Assembly: GCA_035301345.1 (NCBI GenBank)
Contig: DATGUM010000011.1
Location: 23,541 to 87,540, forward strand
Length of the DNA stretch: 64,000 bases
Direction of reading: 5' to 3'
From: CALAMD01 sp035301345
Lineage (GTDB): Bacteria; Bacillota; Bacilli; Bacillales; Amphibacillaceae
The first letter of the stretch is position 1. Each line of letters opens with the position of its first letter. The notes beneath the pieces are model-generated. The model had not been told where the DNA came from. It saw nothing but the letters and a program-made list of their open reading frames with translations, and ran no database searches. Positions 27,761 to 37,451 of this stretch are shown piece by piece. Both the position numbers and the translations under genes were made by a program.

Positions 27761-29116
27761 TTATGTGAGTGTATTTAATTGTTCAATGATTTGTTTAATT
27801 TCTTTTTCAAAATCAGCATCTGCTTCAATCATTTCTGAAATTTTCTGATGAGCATGTATAACTGTCGTATGATCACGCCCACCAAATTCCTCGCCAATCT
27901 TCGGTAAGGACAAATCTGTTAGCTGACGAGATAAATACATAGCTATTTGTCTTGGAAATGCGATAGAACGTGTCCGTTTTTTAGCAGCGAAATCTTCAAG
28001 TTTAATATCATACTTTTTACTAACCATCTCTTGAATAATTGAGACGGTAATCTTTTTCGGTTGTCTGCTCGGAATAATATCTTTTAACGCATCAGCAGCG
28101 AGCGCAGAATCTATGTCTTGATTGACAAGAGATGAATAAGCGACGACACGGATAAGTGCGCCTTCTAACTCGCGAATGTTCGTGTCAATTTGATTAGCGA
28201 TGTAAATCATTACTTCATTCGGTATGTCTAATCCTTCTGATTTTGCTTTTTTATTTAAAATAGCGACACGCGTTTCTAAATCTGGTGGTGTAATATCTGT
28301 AATTAATCCCCACTCAAAGCGCGAGCGTAGGCGGTCTTCTAACGTCGGTATTTCTTTCGGTGGACGATCAGAAGATATAATAATTTGTTTATTTTCCTCG
28401 TGTAACGTATTAAATGTATGGAAAAATTCTTCTTGTGTCTGCTCTTTGCCTGCTAAAAATTGAATGTCATCAATTAATAATATGTCGACATTTCGATATT
28501 TATTACGGAAATTAACCGTTTTATTATCCATAATGGCATTAATAAATTCATTCGTAAATTTTTCAGATGATAAATAAACGACCTTTGCTTCTGGATTATG
28601 TTCTCTTATGTAATGACCAATTGCGTGCATTAAGTGTGTTTTACCTAAACCAACGCCACCATAAATAAAGAGAGGGTTATACGCATTAGCAGGGGCTTCT
28701 GCAACAGCGAGAGATGCTGCATGAGCGAAACGGTTACCAGCACCAATGACGAAGGAATCGAACGTATATTTCGGATTCAACATCGTTTTTGCAGATGCAG
28801 GTGATTCATTGACCTCCGGTTTCTCCTCTTGTTTTATTTGTTCGTCTTTTTCTTCTTTTTCAATCGTCTCTGGCAAAATAAACTGGACATTTATAGGAGA
28901 TCCTGTAATGTCTAGCAATATTTCTTTAATAAGCTTCGTATAGCGACCTTCTAACCAGTCTTTAGCAAATTCATTCAATACATTAATAACGAGCGTATCA
29001 TCGTTTAAACTGACAGCTTTTGTATGTTTAAGCCACGTTTCAAAACTCGGCTTACTTATTTTCGTTTCAATTTTCTCTAAAGCAGCTTGCCACAATTCAT
29101 CGATATTTTGCACCAT
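27761..29116 (-). CDS. dnaA: Chromosomal replication initiator DnaA
   Basis: Origin-binding AAA+ initiator. N-terminal DnaB/SirA-interaction domain, acidic linker, AAA+ domain with Walker A GGVGLGKTH and Walker B ILLIDDIQFL, and C-terminal DNA-binding HTH with the box-recognition motif GGRDHTTVIHA. About 451 residues from the ATG at 29116 (AAAGGA site); the in-frame TTG just before and GTG just after are alternatives. Flanked on both sides by DnaA boxes. Confidence 0.97.
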   Translation of the reverse strand: MVQNIDELWQAALEKIETKISKPSFETWLKHTKAVSLNDDTLVINVLNEFAKDWLEGRYTKLIKEILLDITGSPINVQFILPETIEKEEKDEQIKQEEKPEVNESPASAKTMLNPKYTFDSFVIGAGNRFAHAASLAVAEAPANAYNPLFIYGGVGLGKTHLMHAIGHYIREHNPEAKVVYLSSEKFTNEFINAIMDNKTVNFRNKYRNVDILLIDDIQFLAGKEQTQEEFFHTFNTLHEENKQIIISSDRPPKEIPTLEDRLRSRFEWGLITDITPPDLETRVAILNKKAKSEGLDIPNEVMIYIANQIDTNIRELEGALIRVVAYSSLVNQDIDSALAADALKDIIPSRQPKKITVSIIQEMVSKKYDIKLEDFAAKKRTRSIAFPRQIAMYLSRQLTDLSLPKIGEEFGGRDHTTVIHAHQKISEMIEADADFEKEIKQIIEQLNTLT

Positions 29117-29242
29117 CAAACCATCCTTTCATAAGTTATGGATGAAATATTTACTTTTTAAAAATAAAATAGCCACATTCTTTAACGATTTTAATAAAGA
29201 GTGGGCACATATGTATGTTTGAAAAAAAGTTTTAAAGATAAG

Positions 29243-29538
29243 TTATCTACATTATACACATGTTTAATCAAAGGAGTTCACAACTATGTGTATAATTGTC
29301 CACAAGCTATCCACAAACTGTGAATAACTATTACAATACGGGAAATATCCACAGAAGAAAACACTAATAATAATAACAGATATTTATGATAGTTGCAATG
29401 CTCTTAATAAGTTATCCACATCACTCATAACGTGTGTATTAAAATTATTCACAAGCTGAGAATGTGTGGTTAATTTGTAGATAAACATTGGATAAACTAT
29501 TTTAAAACAATGAACAATAAAAGATGAATTGTGGATAA
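29243..29538. other. oriC DnaA-box cluster upstream of dnaA
   Basis: At least nine 9-mers: TTATCTACA 29243, TTATACACA 29252, TGTGTATAA 29287, TTGTCCACA 29296, CTATCCACA 29307, TGTGAATAA 29319, ATATCCACA 29345, perfect TTATCCACA 29412, TTATTCACA 29445, and inverted TGTGGATAA 29530. The 29120-29764 gap between dnaA and rpmH is otherwise AT-rich and gene-free. With the dnaA-dnaN part it forms a bipartite origin. Confidence 0.92.
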
Positions 29539-29596
29539 ATTAGTGAAAAGATGAAGCGTTAACTACGTTGTTGTAGAAAATAATTCTAGTTGTAAG

Positions 29597-29626
29597 TTGA
29601 CAAATCATTAATTATCTATGTATAAT
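29597..29626 (+). promoter_or_regulatory. Promoter of rpmH
   Basis: Consensus TTGACA, 18-base spacer and consensus TATAAT. It drives rightward transcription of rpmH from the origin region. Confidence 0.75.
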
Positions 29627-29764
29627 TGTCGGGAATGGTTTGGGTAATTTTCGTTATTGCTAATGAACGGAAGTATGTTATTTAAAATGATATGAAGTAG
29701 ACTACGAATAGAGAGAAGTACCTCGTTGTTTTTACTTTTTTAATTTTTCAGGAGGTGTTACAGA

Positions 29765-29899
29765 ATGAAAAGAACATTTCAACCAAAAAATCGTAGACGT
29801 AAAAGAGTTCACGGATTTCGTGCACGTATGAGTACGAAGAATGGACGTAAAGTTTTAGCACGTCGTAGAAGAAAAGGTAGAAAAGTATTGTCAGCATAA
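29765..29899 (+). CDS. rpmH: 50S ribosomal protein L34
   Basis: 44-residue basic protein beginning MKRTFQPKNRRRKRVHGFRA and ending KVLSA, an unmistakable L34. Preceded by CAGGAGGTG and the consensus promoter at 29597. First gene right of oriC, as in nearly all Firmicutes, and followed by its own terminator. Confidence 0.98.
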   Translation: MKRTFQPKNRRRKRVHGFRARMSTKNGRKVLARRRRKGRKVLSA

Positions 29900-29900
29900 G

Positions 29901-29929
29901 CCACTGGAATTTATACAGTGGTTTTTTTT
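29901..29929 (+). terminator. Terminator after rpmH
   Basis: CCACTG hairpin with its complement followed by eight T. Partial readthrough probably feeds rnpA. Confidence 0.8.
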
Positions 29930-30044
29930 ACTTTATTAAGGAATTTTCGTACATTTTCTTACATAAATAGACGAATTTGAATCTGATGAGCGATATATTT
30001 AATCATAATAGATCCACGCAAATCAGTTACAGGTGGTCATACAA

Positions 30045-30404
30045 TTGAAGAAAGCATATCGGATTAAGAAAAATGAGGAGTTTCAAGCGATTTTTAAGCA
30101 CGGTAAATCGTTTGCTAATCGTCAGTTAGTTATTTATTATAAGTATAAGCAAAAACAAACTCATTTTAGAGTAGGGTTGTCAGTCGGAAAGAAAATAGGG
30201 AATGCAGTGACGAGAAATCGTGTCAAACGTTATTTAAGAGAATGCTTTATCCATCTAGAAGATGATATTCTTCCAGATTTAGATATTGTCATTATTGCTA
30301 GACAACCTGCGAGTGAAATGGATTATAAAGCGTTTAAGTCTAGTTTGCTTCATTTATTATCTAGGCAGCGATTATTAAAAAATAAACGAGAATCTAGGAA
30401 ATAA
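30045..30404 (+). CDS. rnpA: Ribonuclease P protein component
   Basis: Protein cofactor of RNase P, tRNA 5' maturation. RNR motif region GNAVTRNRVKRYLRECF is the family hallmark. I chose TTG at 30045, 8 bases from AGGTGG; the GTG at 30033 overlaps that site. About 119 residues, very basic. Between rpmH and yidC as usual. Confidence 0.95.
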   Translation: MKKAYRIKKNEEFQAIFKHGKSFANRQLVIYYKYKQKQTHFRVGLSVGKKIGNAVTRNRVKRYLRECFIHLEDDILPDLDIVIIARQPASEMDYKAFKSSLLHLLSRQRLLKNKRESRK

Positions 30405-30476
30405 TTACATAGATGAATATATATGCAAATGAACGACTTTAAAGAAAATTTTTTGTCTAGTTTAGGAGGAAATACT

Positions 30477-31253
30477 TTGAGCAGTCGTAAGAAAATCATT
30501 TTTTTAATTACTTTAATCGCTGGATTGTTGTTGCTTTCAGGATGTACTGAAATTAATCAGCCGATTGATGCAGATAGTACGGGTATTTGGAATAAATATT
30601 TCGTCTATCCCATGTCTATGCTCATTACGTTTTTTGCTGATTTAATTAATACGAAAGCAAGTTATGGATTAGCTATCGTAATCGTAACGATTATTATTCG
30701 TACAGTTCTTTTACCACTTAACGTGAAACAATTAAAAAGTTCACGTGCGATGCAAGAAGTTCAGCCAGAACTTAAAAAGATTCAAGAAAAGTATAAGTCA
30801 AAAGACGCTAGCACTCAGAAGAAGTTACAAGAAGAGACGATGGCGTTATTCCAACAGCACGGAGTAAACCCATTAGCAGGATGTTTACCGATTTTCGTGC
30901 AAATGCCGATTTTAATCGCGATGTACCACGCAATTATGCGTACGAAAGCGATCGAAGAACAAACATTTTTATGGTTTGCTTTATCGTCACCAGATTATGT
31001 GTTGCCATTAATTGCAGGGGCAGCAACATTTTTCCAACAACGATTAATGATGGGTACGAACTCAGCTGCTTCACAAAATCCACAAATGAAAGTGATGCTT
31101 TATATGATGCCGGTAATGATTACAATTTTCGGATTTATTTTACCAGCAGCATTAACGTTATATTGGGTTGTAGGTAACGCGTTCATGGTCATTCAAATTT
31201 TAGTCATTAACCGACCAATGATGAACGCTTCTAATGGAGGAGATTCGAAGTGA
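30477..31253 (+). CDS. yidC: Membrane protein insertase YidC (SpoIIIJ/MisCA type)
   Basis: Inserts membrane proteins with or without Sec. Lipoprotein signal with LLSGC (Cys23), five membrane segments and the conserved cytoplasmic helix pair with QHGVNPLAGCLPIFVQMPIL. The usual start is the TTG at 30477, 6 bases from AGGAGGA, giving 258 residues; the longer frame upstream includes the ribosome-binding site. Cotranscribed with jag (4-base overlap). Confidence 0.95.
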   Translation: MSSRKKIIFLITLIAGLLLLSGCTEINQPIDADSTGIWNKYFVYPMSMLITFFADLINTKASYGLAIVIVTIIIRTVLLPLNVKQLKSSRAMQEVQPELKKIQEKYKSKDASTQKKLQEETMALFQQHGVNPLAGCLPIFVQMPILIAMYHAIMRTKAIEEQTFLWFALSSPDYVLPLIAGAATFFQQRLMMGTNSAASQNPQMKVMLYMMPVMITIFGFILPAALTLYWVVGNAFMVIQILVINRPMMNASNGGDSK

Positions 31254-31870
31254 GAACAATAACTGCTAGAGGAGAAACCGTCGAACAAGCGGTCCAATCA
31301 GCTTTAGAGCAGTTAGACACAACGAAGGACCGAGTGGAAGTTACAATCGTTGATGAAGGCAGTCGCGGATTTTTAGGCGTATTTGGAACGAAGCCTGCGA
31401 TTGTCAGCGTTACTACGAAAGAAGATCCGATTGAAAGAACAGAAGCATTTATTAAAAAAGTGACGCAAGAAATGAACGTAGAAGTTGAAGTGAAGACGAC
31501 TGTTCATGACAAACAAGTAACATTTGAACTATTTGGCGAAAAAATTGCCGTACTTATTGGCAAAAGAGGTCAAACGTTGAATGCTCTTCAATATTTATTA
31601 CAACTTGTCATTAATAAAGATAGCAATCAGTTTTATTATGTGACATTAGATGCTGAAGGGTACCGTGGACGTCGTAAAGAAACATTACAGACGTTAGCGA
31701 GCAACATGGCAGAAAAAGCGAAGCGCATTGGAAAGAAGGTTGCTTTAGAACCAATGCCAGCATATGAACGAAAAATTATTCATACAGAATTACAAGATCG
31801 AGAAGACGTTAAAACGTTCTCTGGTGGAAAAGAGCCACATCGTCATATAATTATTGAAGCAGTAAAATAA
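31250..31870 (+). CDS. jag: RNA-binding protein Jag (KhpB/EloR)
   Basis: 206 residues: N-terminal Jag domain (1-50), KH domain with GKRGQTLNALQYL (about 103-115), C-terminal R3H domain (RKIIHTEL...GGKEPHRHIIIEAVK). Partner of KhpA in regulating cell elongation and mRNA in Firmicutes. GTG start overlaps the yidC stop codon; GGAGGAG lies inside yidC, indicating coupling. Confidence 0.94.
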   Translation: MRTITARGETVEQAVQSALEQLDTTKDRVEVTIVDEGSRGFLGVFGTKPAIVSVTTKEDPIERTEAFIKKVTQEMNVEVEVKTTVHDKQVTFELFGEKIAVLIGKRGQTLNALQYLLQLVINKDSNQFYYVTLDAEGYRGRRKETLQTLASNMAEKAKRIGKKVALEPMPAYERKIIHTELQDREDVKTFSGGKEPHRHIIIEAVK

Positions 31871-31877
31871 CATAAAT

Positions 31878-31919
31878 GCGTTTCAGTAACTTTTGTTTAC
31901 TGAGGCGCTTTTTTTTTTA
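31878..31919 (+). terminator. Terminator after jag
   Basis: 12-bp stem (GCGTTTCAGTAA with its GU-containing complement) followed by ten T. Confidence 0.85.
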
Positions 31920-31950
31920 TCAAAAAATATATGTGCGTAAAATGCTAACA

Positions 31951-32040
31951 TGTGGATAAGTTAAGCTAAATATGGTAATCTAATTAACTGGTAAGACATT
32001 AAAATAAAAAATGAAATTATATATATACACATGTGGATAA
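31951..32040. promoter_or_regulatory. Two perfect DnaA boxes upstream of mnmE
   Basis: TGTGGATAA at 31951-31959 and again at 32032-32040, same orientation, in the 180-base gap between jag and mnmE. The second overlaps the leader just before the mnmE ribosome-binding site. Possible DnaA control of mnmE-mnmG or DnaA titration near the origin. Confidence 0.6.
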
Positions 32041-32053
32041 AGTGGGGTGAACG

Positions 32054-33436
32054 ATGATGATGAGTGAAGATACAATTGTTGCTATATCAACACCTGTTGG
32101 TGAAGGAGCGATTGGTATTGTTCGGTTAAGTGGTGAAAAATCAATTGAAATAACGAATCGATTATTTTCTGGTAAAAATTTAATCGATGCAGCGTCGCAT
32201 ACCGTTCATTACGGAAATTTAATCGATCAGGAAACAGGTGAAATTGCAGAAGAAGTTCTTATTTCAGTGTTTAAAGCACCAAAAACGTATACGAGAGAAA
32301 ATGTCGTAGAAATAAACTGTCACGGAGGGCTCGTTTCTGTTAATCGAGTGCTAAATTTAATTGTTCGTGAAGGGGTAAGAATTGCTGAGCCTGGTGAATT
32401 CACGAAGCGTGCTTTTTTAAATGGGCGAATTGACTTATCACAAGCAGAAGCAGTGATGGACGTTATTCGAGCAAAGACAGATAAAGCGATGAATGTCGCA
32501 TTAAAGCAGATGGACGGAAGATTATCACAACTGATTCAGTCGTTACGTCAAGAATTAATAGAAACAGTTGCTCACGTCGAAGTGAATATAGACTACCCAG
32601 AGTATGACGACGTTGAAGAAATGACGAATGAACTCATGATTACGAAAACGAAAGAAGTTCATAAACAAGTCGAATCATTAATAGAGATTGCCAAACAAGG
32701 GAAAGTTTTACGCGAGGGGATAAAGACAGGCATTATTGGCAGGCCGAACGTCGGAAAATCTTCATTGTTAAATACGTTAGCACAAGAAACGAAAGCAATT
32801 GTGACTGAAATACCGGGAACGACTCGTGACGTAATCGAAGAATTTGTGAACGTGCGTGGTATTCCTTTACAATTAATTGATACAGCAGGAATTCGTGATA
32901 CTGATGACGTCGTTGAACAAATCGGGGTTGAACGTTCTAAAAAAGTATTAACAGAATCAGATCTCATACTATTCGTATTAAATAATAATGATGAACTGAC
33001 AGATGAAGATATTGCGATTATGAAAGACATTCAATCACTTAATTATATTATATTAATAAATAAAATTGATTTAGAAAATAAATTAGACGTTAATCGTGTA
33101 AGAGAACTAACAAATGATGACAATATCGTAGAAATGTCTATTACAGAAGATAAAGGAATTGACGCACTAGAAGAGATGATTGCAAATATGTTCTTTTCAG
33201 GTGTCGTAGAATCAGAAGATTTAACGTACGTTTCAAATGCACGTCACGTACAACTTCTTCATGAAGCTAAACAGGCATTAGAAGATGCTGAAGAAAGTAT
33301 TGGACTTGATATGCCACTTGATATCGTACAAATTGATGTGACGAGAGCGTGGGAATTTTTAGGAGAAATAATTGGCGATACAGCAAGTGACAGTTTAATT
33401 GATCAGCTGTTCTCGCAGTTTTGTTTAGGAAAATAA
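32054..33436 (+). CDS. mnmE: tRNA modification GTPase MnmE
   Basis: With MnmG makes the cmnm5U wobble modification. N-terminal tetrahydrofolate-binding domain, G domain with GRPNVGKSSLLN, DTAG and NKID, and the C-terminal FCLGK with the catalytic Cys. 460 residues. Three consecutive ATG codons follow GGGGTGA, so the exact start may be one or two codons later. mnmG follows 21 bases on. Confidence 0.96.
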   Translation: MMMSEDTIVAISTPVGEGAIGIVRLSGEKSIEITNRLFSGKNLIDAASHTVHYGNLIDQETGEIAEEVLISVFKAPKTYTRENVVEINCHGGLVSVNRVLNLIVREGVRIAEPGEFTKRAFLNGRIDLSQAEAVMDVIRAKTDKAMNVALKQMDGRLSQLIQSLRQELIETVAHVEVNIDYPEYDDVEEMTNELMITKTKEVHKQVESLIEIAKQGKVLREGIKTGIIGRPNVGKSSLLNTLAQETKAIVTEIPGTTRDVIEEFVNVRGIPLQLIDTAGIRDTDDVVEQIGVERSKKVLTESDLILFVLNNNDELTDEDIAIMKDIQSLNYIILINKIDLENKLDVNRVRELTNDDNIVEMSITEDKGIDALEEMIANMFFSGVVESEDLTYVSNARHVQLLHEAKQALEDAEESIGLDMPLDIVQIDVTRAWEFLGEIIGDTASDSLIDQLFSQFCLGK

Positions 33437-33457
33437 CGAAAGGAAAGGGTGAATGAT

Positions 33458-35350
33458 ATGTTATACAATGCTGGTGAATATGACGTTATCGTCATCGGAG
33501 CAGGTCACGCAGGATGTGAAGCAGGAATAGCTGCAGCACGTATGGGTGCAAAAACATTAATGTTAACGCTAAATATAGATATGGTCGCTTTTATGCCTTG
33601 TAACCCATCACTCGGTGGCCCAGCAAAAGGAATTGTTATTAGGGAAGTTGATGCACTCGGCGGTGTTATGGGACAAGTGATTGATAAAACACACATCCAG
33701 ATGCGAATGTTAAATACAGGAAAAGGACCAGCTGTTCGTGCGTTACGTGCCCAAGCTGACAAACCTTTATACATTCAAGAAATGAAACGTATCATTGAGA
33801 ATGAGGAGAATTTAACGATTAAGCAAGGGATGGTTGATGAATTAATCGTTGAAGATGGTATTTGTAAAGGTGTTATAACAGAGACGAAAGCTGCTTATTA
33901 TGCACCGACAGTGATCGTAACGACAGGAACATTTATGCGCGGAAAAGTCCTTATTGGTGACTTAGAATATGAAAGTGGGCCGAATAATCAACGAGTAACG
34001 ATCAAACTATCTGAAAACCTAGAAGAATTAGGGTTAGAGTTAACACGTTATAAAACGGGAACACCTCCACGTGTGAACAGTCATTCTATTGATTATTCAA
34101 AAACAGAAATTCAACCAGGTGACGAAAAGCCACAAGCATTTTCATATGAAACAGTTGAATATATTACCGATCAAATACCGTGTTGGTTAACGTATACGAA
34201 TGAGCATACACATAAAGTCATCAATGATAATTTAGGTTTATCAGCGATGTATTCTGGAATGAAGCGTGGAACAGGGCCGAGATATTGTCCTTCTATTGAA
34301 GATAAAATTATTCGTTTCCATGATAAACCACGCCACCAAGTATTTTTAGAGCCAGAAGGAAGAAGTACAGAAGAAGTATACGTACAAGGACTATCGACAT
34401 CATTACCAGAATCTGTTCAAGAAAAAATCGTCAAGTCAGTCCCAGGACTAGAAAATGCAGAAATTATGCGTCCAGGATATGCGATTGAATATGATGCTGT
34501 TGTGCCAACGCAACTATGGCCAACATTAGAAACGAAAAAGATTCCTGGCTTATATACGGCTGGGCAAATTAACGGAACGTCTGGTTATGAAGAGGCAGCA
34601 GGTCAAGGAATTGTTGCAGGTATTAATGCTGCGTGTAAAGTGTTAGGAAAAGAACCATTTATTCTCGATCGTTCACAAGGATATATTGGTGTTATGATTG
34701 ATGATTTAGTGACGAAAGGAACGCGTGAACCATATCGTTTACTCACGTCACGAGCAGAATACCGTCTTTTATTACGACATGATAATGCTGATTTACGCTT
34801 AACAGAAATTGGCTATGATATCGGATTAATCCCTGAAGAAAGATATGATCGTTTTATGAAAAAGAAAGCTGCTATTGCTGAGGAAAGAGAACGTTTAGCA
34901 AAATTAATGATTAAACCAGAACCTCATGTCATTGAAGCGTTAGAAAACGTTCGTTCAACACCGATTAAAGAAGCAGTTACTGCTGTTAGCTTATTAAAAC
35001 GTCCAGAAGTAACATATGAAACGATTGAGGAAATGTTACAAGAAACAAATACGAATCCATTAACAGCAGACGTGAAAGAACAAGTAGAAATCCAAGTGAA
35101 ATATGAAGGATATATTAAGAAAGCAAACGAACAAGTCGAACGAATGAAACGACTAGAAGATAAGAAAATACCAGAAGATATCGATTATGACGCAATTAGC
35201 GGATTATCTACAGAATCAAAAGATCGTTTAAAGAAAGTACGTCCATTATCTGTTGGTCAAGCTTCGCGAACAGCAGGCGTTACACCATCTGACATTTCAA
35301 TATTAGTCGTTTATATCGAACAAGGAAATATTGCACGTATCGCAAATTAA
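33458..35350 (+). CDS. mnmG: tRNA uridine-5-carboxymethylaminomethyl modification enzyme MnmG
   Basis: FAD protein partner of MnmE. FAD-binding GAGHAGCEAG at the N-terminus, PCNPSLGGPAKG, and the conserved GTPPRV and TAGQINGTSGYEEAAGQG segments. I chose the ATG at 33458 (GGGTGA site), giving 630 residues beginning MLYNAGEYDVIVIGAG, which aligns with B. subtilis; a GTG at 33449 is possible. Confidence 0.96.
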   Translation: MLYNAGEYDVIVIGAGHAGCEAGIAAARMGAKTLMLTLNIDMVAFMPCNPSLGGPAKGIVIREVDALGGVMGQVIDKTHIQMRMLNTGKGPAVRALRAQADKPLYIQEMKRIIENEENLTIKQGMVDELIVEDGICKGVITETKAAYYAPTVIVTTGTFMRGKVLIGDLEYESGPNNQRVTIKLSENLEELGLELTRYKTGTPPRVNSHSIDYSKTEIQPGDEKPQAFSYETVEYITDQIPCWLTYTNEHTHKVINDNLGLSAMYSGMKRGTGPRYCPSIEDKIIRFHDKPRHQVFLEPEGRSTEEVYVQGLSTSLPESVQEKIVKSVPGLENAEIMRPGYAIEYDAVVPTQLWPTLETKKIPGLYTAGQINGTSGYEEAAGQGIVAGINAACKVLGKEPFILDRSQGYIGVMIDDLVTKGTREPYRLLTSRAEYRLLLRHDNADLRLTEIGYDIGLIPEERYDRFMKKKAAIAEERERLAKLMIKPEPHVIEALENVRSTPIKEAVTAVSLLKRPEVTYETIEEMLQETNTNPLTADVKEQVEIQVKYEGYIKKANEQVERMKRLEDKKIPEDIDYDAISGLSTESKDRLKKVRPLSVGQASRTAGVTPSDISILVVYIEQGNIARIAN

Positions 35351-35357
35351 ATGAGTG

Positions 35358-35407
35358 TGAGACGAAATAAATAATTGTGAGTCATGTTTATTTTGTCTCA
35401 TTTTTTT
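35358..35407 (+). terminator. Terminator after mnmG
   Basis: Stem TGAGACGAAATAA with a near-perfect complement (35387-35400), followed by seven T. Confidence 0.8.
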
Positions 35408-35426
35408 ATAAAGGAGTGACACACAT

Positions 35427-36143
35427 ATGAATGAAGCCGAGTTTATACAAGCATTAAAAGCATACGATATCGTATTAAGTGAGAAACAACAGAAACAATT
35501 CAATACATACTTCACATGTTTAGTCGAGTGGAACGAAAAAATCAATCTAACGTCATTGACTGAGAAAGAAGACGTTTATTTAAAGCATTTTTTCGATTCG
35601 TTATCACTCGCTTTTTTTAAAGATTTATCACAGGTAGAGTCAATTTGTGATGTTGGTTCAGGGGCAGGATTTCCAAGTATTCCACTAAAAATTTGTTTTC
35701 CACACTTAAAAGTAACGATCGTTGATTCATTAAAAAAACGAATTAACTTTTTAGATATATTAGCCGAGCAGTTAGAGCTAGATGATGTTCACTTTTATCA
35801 TGACCGCGCAGAAACATTCGGTCAAAACAAACAATTTAGAGAATCATTTGATCTCGTAACTGCACGAGCAGTTGCACGTATGTCTGTTTTAAGTGAACTT
35901 TGCCTTCCTCTCGTTAAACAAAATGGTTTGTTTATCGCAATGAAAGGGAGTCAAGGAGACGATGAGTTAGTCGCGGGAATGAAATCCGTAAAAGCGCTTG
36001 GTGGCAAGCACGTTAAGACGGAGTCGTTTATTTTACCGAAAGAAGAAAGTGACCGAAAAATGATATTTATTGAAAAAGTTAAACGAACAGCAAAAAAATA
36101 TCCACGTAAACCAGGCACACCCAATCGTCAGCCACTTGAATAA
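35427..36143 (+). CDS. rsmG: 16S rRNA (guanine-527-N7) methyltransferase RsmG
   Basis: SAM-dependent methyltransferase; motif I DVGSGAGFPSIPL, and LVTARAVARM further on. 238 residues with a basic C-terminal tail (KYPRKPGTPNRQP). Loss of RsmG gives low-level streptomycin resistance in relatives. AAGGAGTG precedes the ATG. Between mnmG and noc as in B. subtilis. Confidence 0.96.
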   Translation: MNEAEFIQALKAYDIVLSEKQQKQFNTYFTCLVEWNEKINLTSLTEKEDVYLKHFFDSLSLAFFKDLSQVESICDVGSGAGFPSIPLKICFPHLKVTIVDSLKKRINFLDILAEQLELDDVHFYHDRAETFGQNKQFRESFDLVTARAVARMSVLSELCLPLVKQNGLFIAMKGSQGDDELVAGMKSVKALGGKHVKTESFILPKEESDRKMIFIEKVKRTAKKYPRKPGTPNRQPLE

Positions 36144-36336
36144 CTTTAATAATAAACTTTATTATTAATAAAAACTTTTTTAAAAAGAAGAATGAATCTG
36201 TTTGAAGTTAAAAGATACTTTTTCTCTGAAAGATATGATAAAATAAAGATACTATAATGCAGATAGTGAGTAAACGCAGCAGAACTTCTGCAGCGTTTTT
36301 CCTATGTAACGATTGTTAATCGTTGAAATTTGAAAA

Positions 36337-36352
36337 TGTTTCACGTGAAACA
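36337..36352. other. parS site 1
   Basis: TGTTTCACGTGAAACA, a perfect 16-bp parS palindrome, 30 bases ahead of noc. ParB/Spo0J loading site for origin segregation and SMC recruitment. Confidence 0.95.
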
Positions 36353-36381
36353 TTTAGTTGTTAAAAAGGGGGTGTCTAATC

Positions 36382-37236
36382 ATGTTACATCCATTTAATC
36401 GATTATTCGGTATTGGAAACAAGGCAGATACTGAAGAGGAACCGATGGAAGAACAGAGCGATGAAGTTGTTAACGTGCGTGTCGATCAAATGGAGCCGAA
36501 TCAATTTCAGCCACGTTCGATTTTTAATGAAGAAAAAATTAAAGAATTAGCACAGACAATACATACTCATGGAATGATTCAACCAATTGTTGTACGGGAA
36601 AAAGACGGCGATGAAGAGATATATGAAATAATCGCTGGAGAACGAAGATGGCGTGCTGTTCAAACGCTTGAATGGGAAGAAGTTCCTGTCATTATCAGAC
36701 AGATGAGTGATACAGAAACAGCGTCAGTCGCCTTAATTGAAAACTTGCAACGAGAAGAGTTGACTGTCATTGAAGAAGCTTTAGCATATTCACAATTACT
36801 TGAGTTACATGAATTAACGCAGGAAGCATTAGCGCAACGATTAGGAAAAAGTCAGTCGACAATTGCTAATAAATTACGTTTATTAAAATTGCCAGAAGAT
36901 GTACATGAGGCACTTTTTAACAAACAAATAACTGAACGCCATGCGAGAGCATTAATAGGTCTTGATGAAGACGTTCAGCTAAAGGTGCTTAAGAAAGTGC
37001 TCGCTGAACAATTAAATGTGAAACAGACGGAAGAACTCATACAATCATATCATGCACCGAAAAAGAAAAAACGAAAAAAACCACGTTTAAAAGGTGTAAA
37101 TAAAGATGTTCGCATCGCATTAAACACTATTAAGCAGTCATTAAACATGGTTTCTGATACTGGTATCGACGTAGTAGCTGATGAAGAAGATTTAGACGAC
37201 TTTTACCAGATAACGATAAAAATACCGAAAAAATAA
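36382..37236 (+). CDS. noc: Nucleoid occlusion protein Noc
   Basis: ParB-paralogue CTPase that blocks division over the chromosome. It carries GERRWRAVQ (CTP-binding box), ENLQREELT and the HTH KSQSTIANKLRLL. The N-terminus MLHPFNRLFGIG is the amphipathic membrane-targeting helix typical of Noc. The start is at 36382 after AAAGGGGGTG; an upstream TTG frame includes that site. 284 residues. A consensus Noc-binding site lies at 47799. Confidence 0.95.
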   Translation: MLHPFNRLFGIGNKADTEEEPMEEQSDEVVNVRVDQMEPNQFQPRSIFNEEKIKELAQTIHTHGMIQPIVVREKDGDEEIYEIIAGERRWRAVQTLEWEEVPVIIRQMSDTETASVALIENLQREELTVIEEALAYSQLLELHELTQEALAQRLGKSQSTIANKLRLLKLPEDVHEALFNKQITERHARALIGLDEDVQLKVLKKVLAEQLNVKQTEELIQSYHAPKKKKRKKPRLKGVNKDVRIALNTIKQSLNMVSDTGIDVVADEEDLDDFYQITIKIPKK

Positions 37237-37248
37237 TAATGAAAATTG

Positions 37249-37274
37249 AGAGTACCTTACGCTAGAGGTACTCT
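37249..37274 (+). terminator. Weak hairpin after noc
   Basis: AGAGTACC/GGTACTCT stem followed by only three T; may be a weak terminator or processing site before the parA promoter. Confidence 0.45.
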
Positions 37275-37451
37275 TTACTAACTACTAATAAATCACTTTT
37301 ACCCTCTATATATTCCTTTAATACTTAAAGTTCCCATTTCGTCGAAGAAATTACTTTTTATCTATTAAAATTAATGAAAAGAATGGTAAAATGGATATAT
37401 TGAGTAAAAATGAACGATTATTAAACGTAGATCTTAAAAGCAGGTGAAAAT

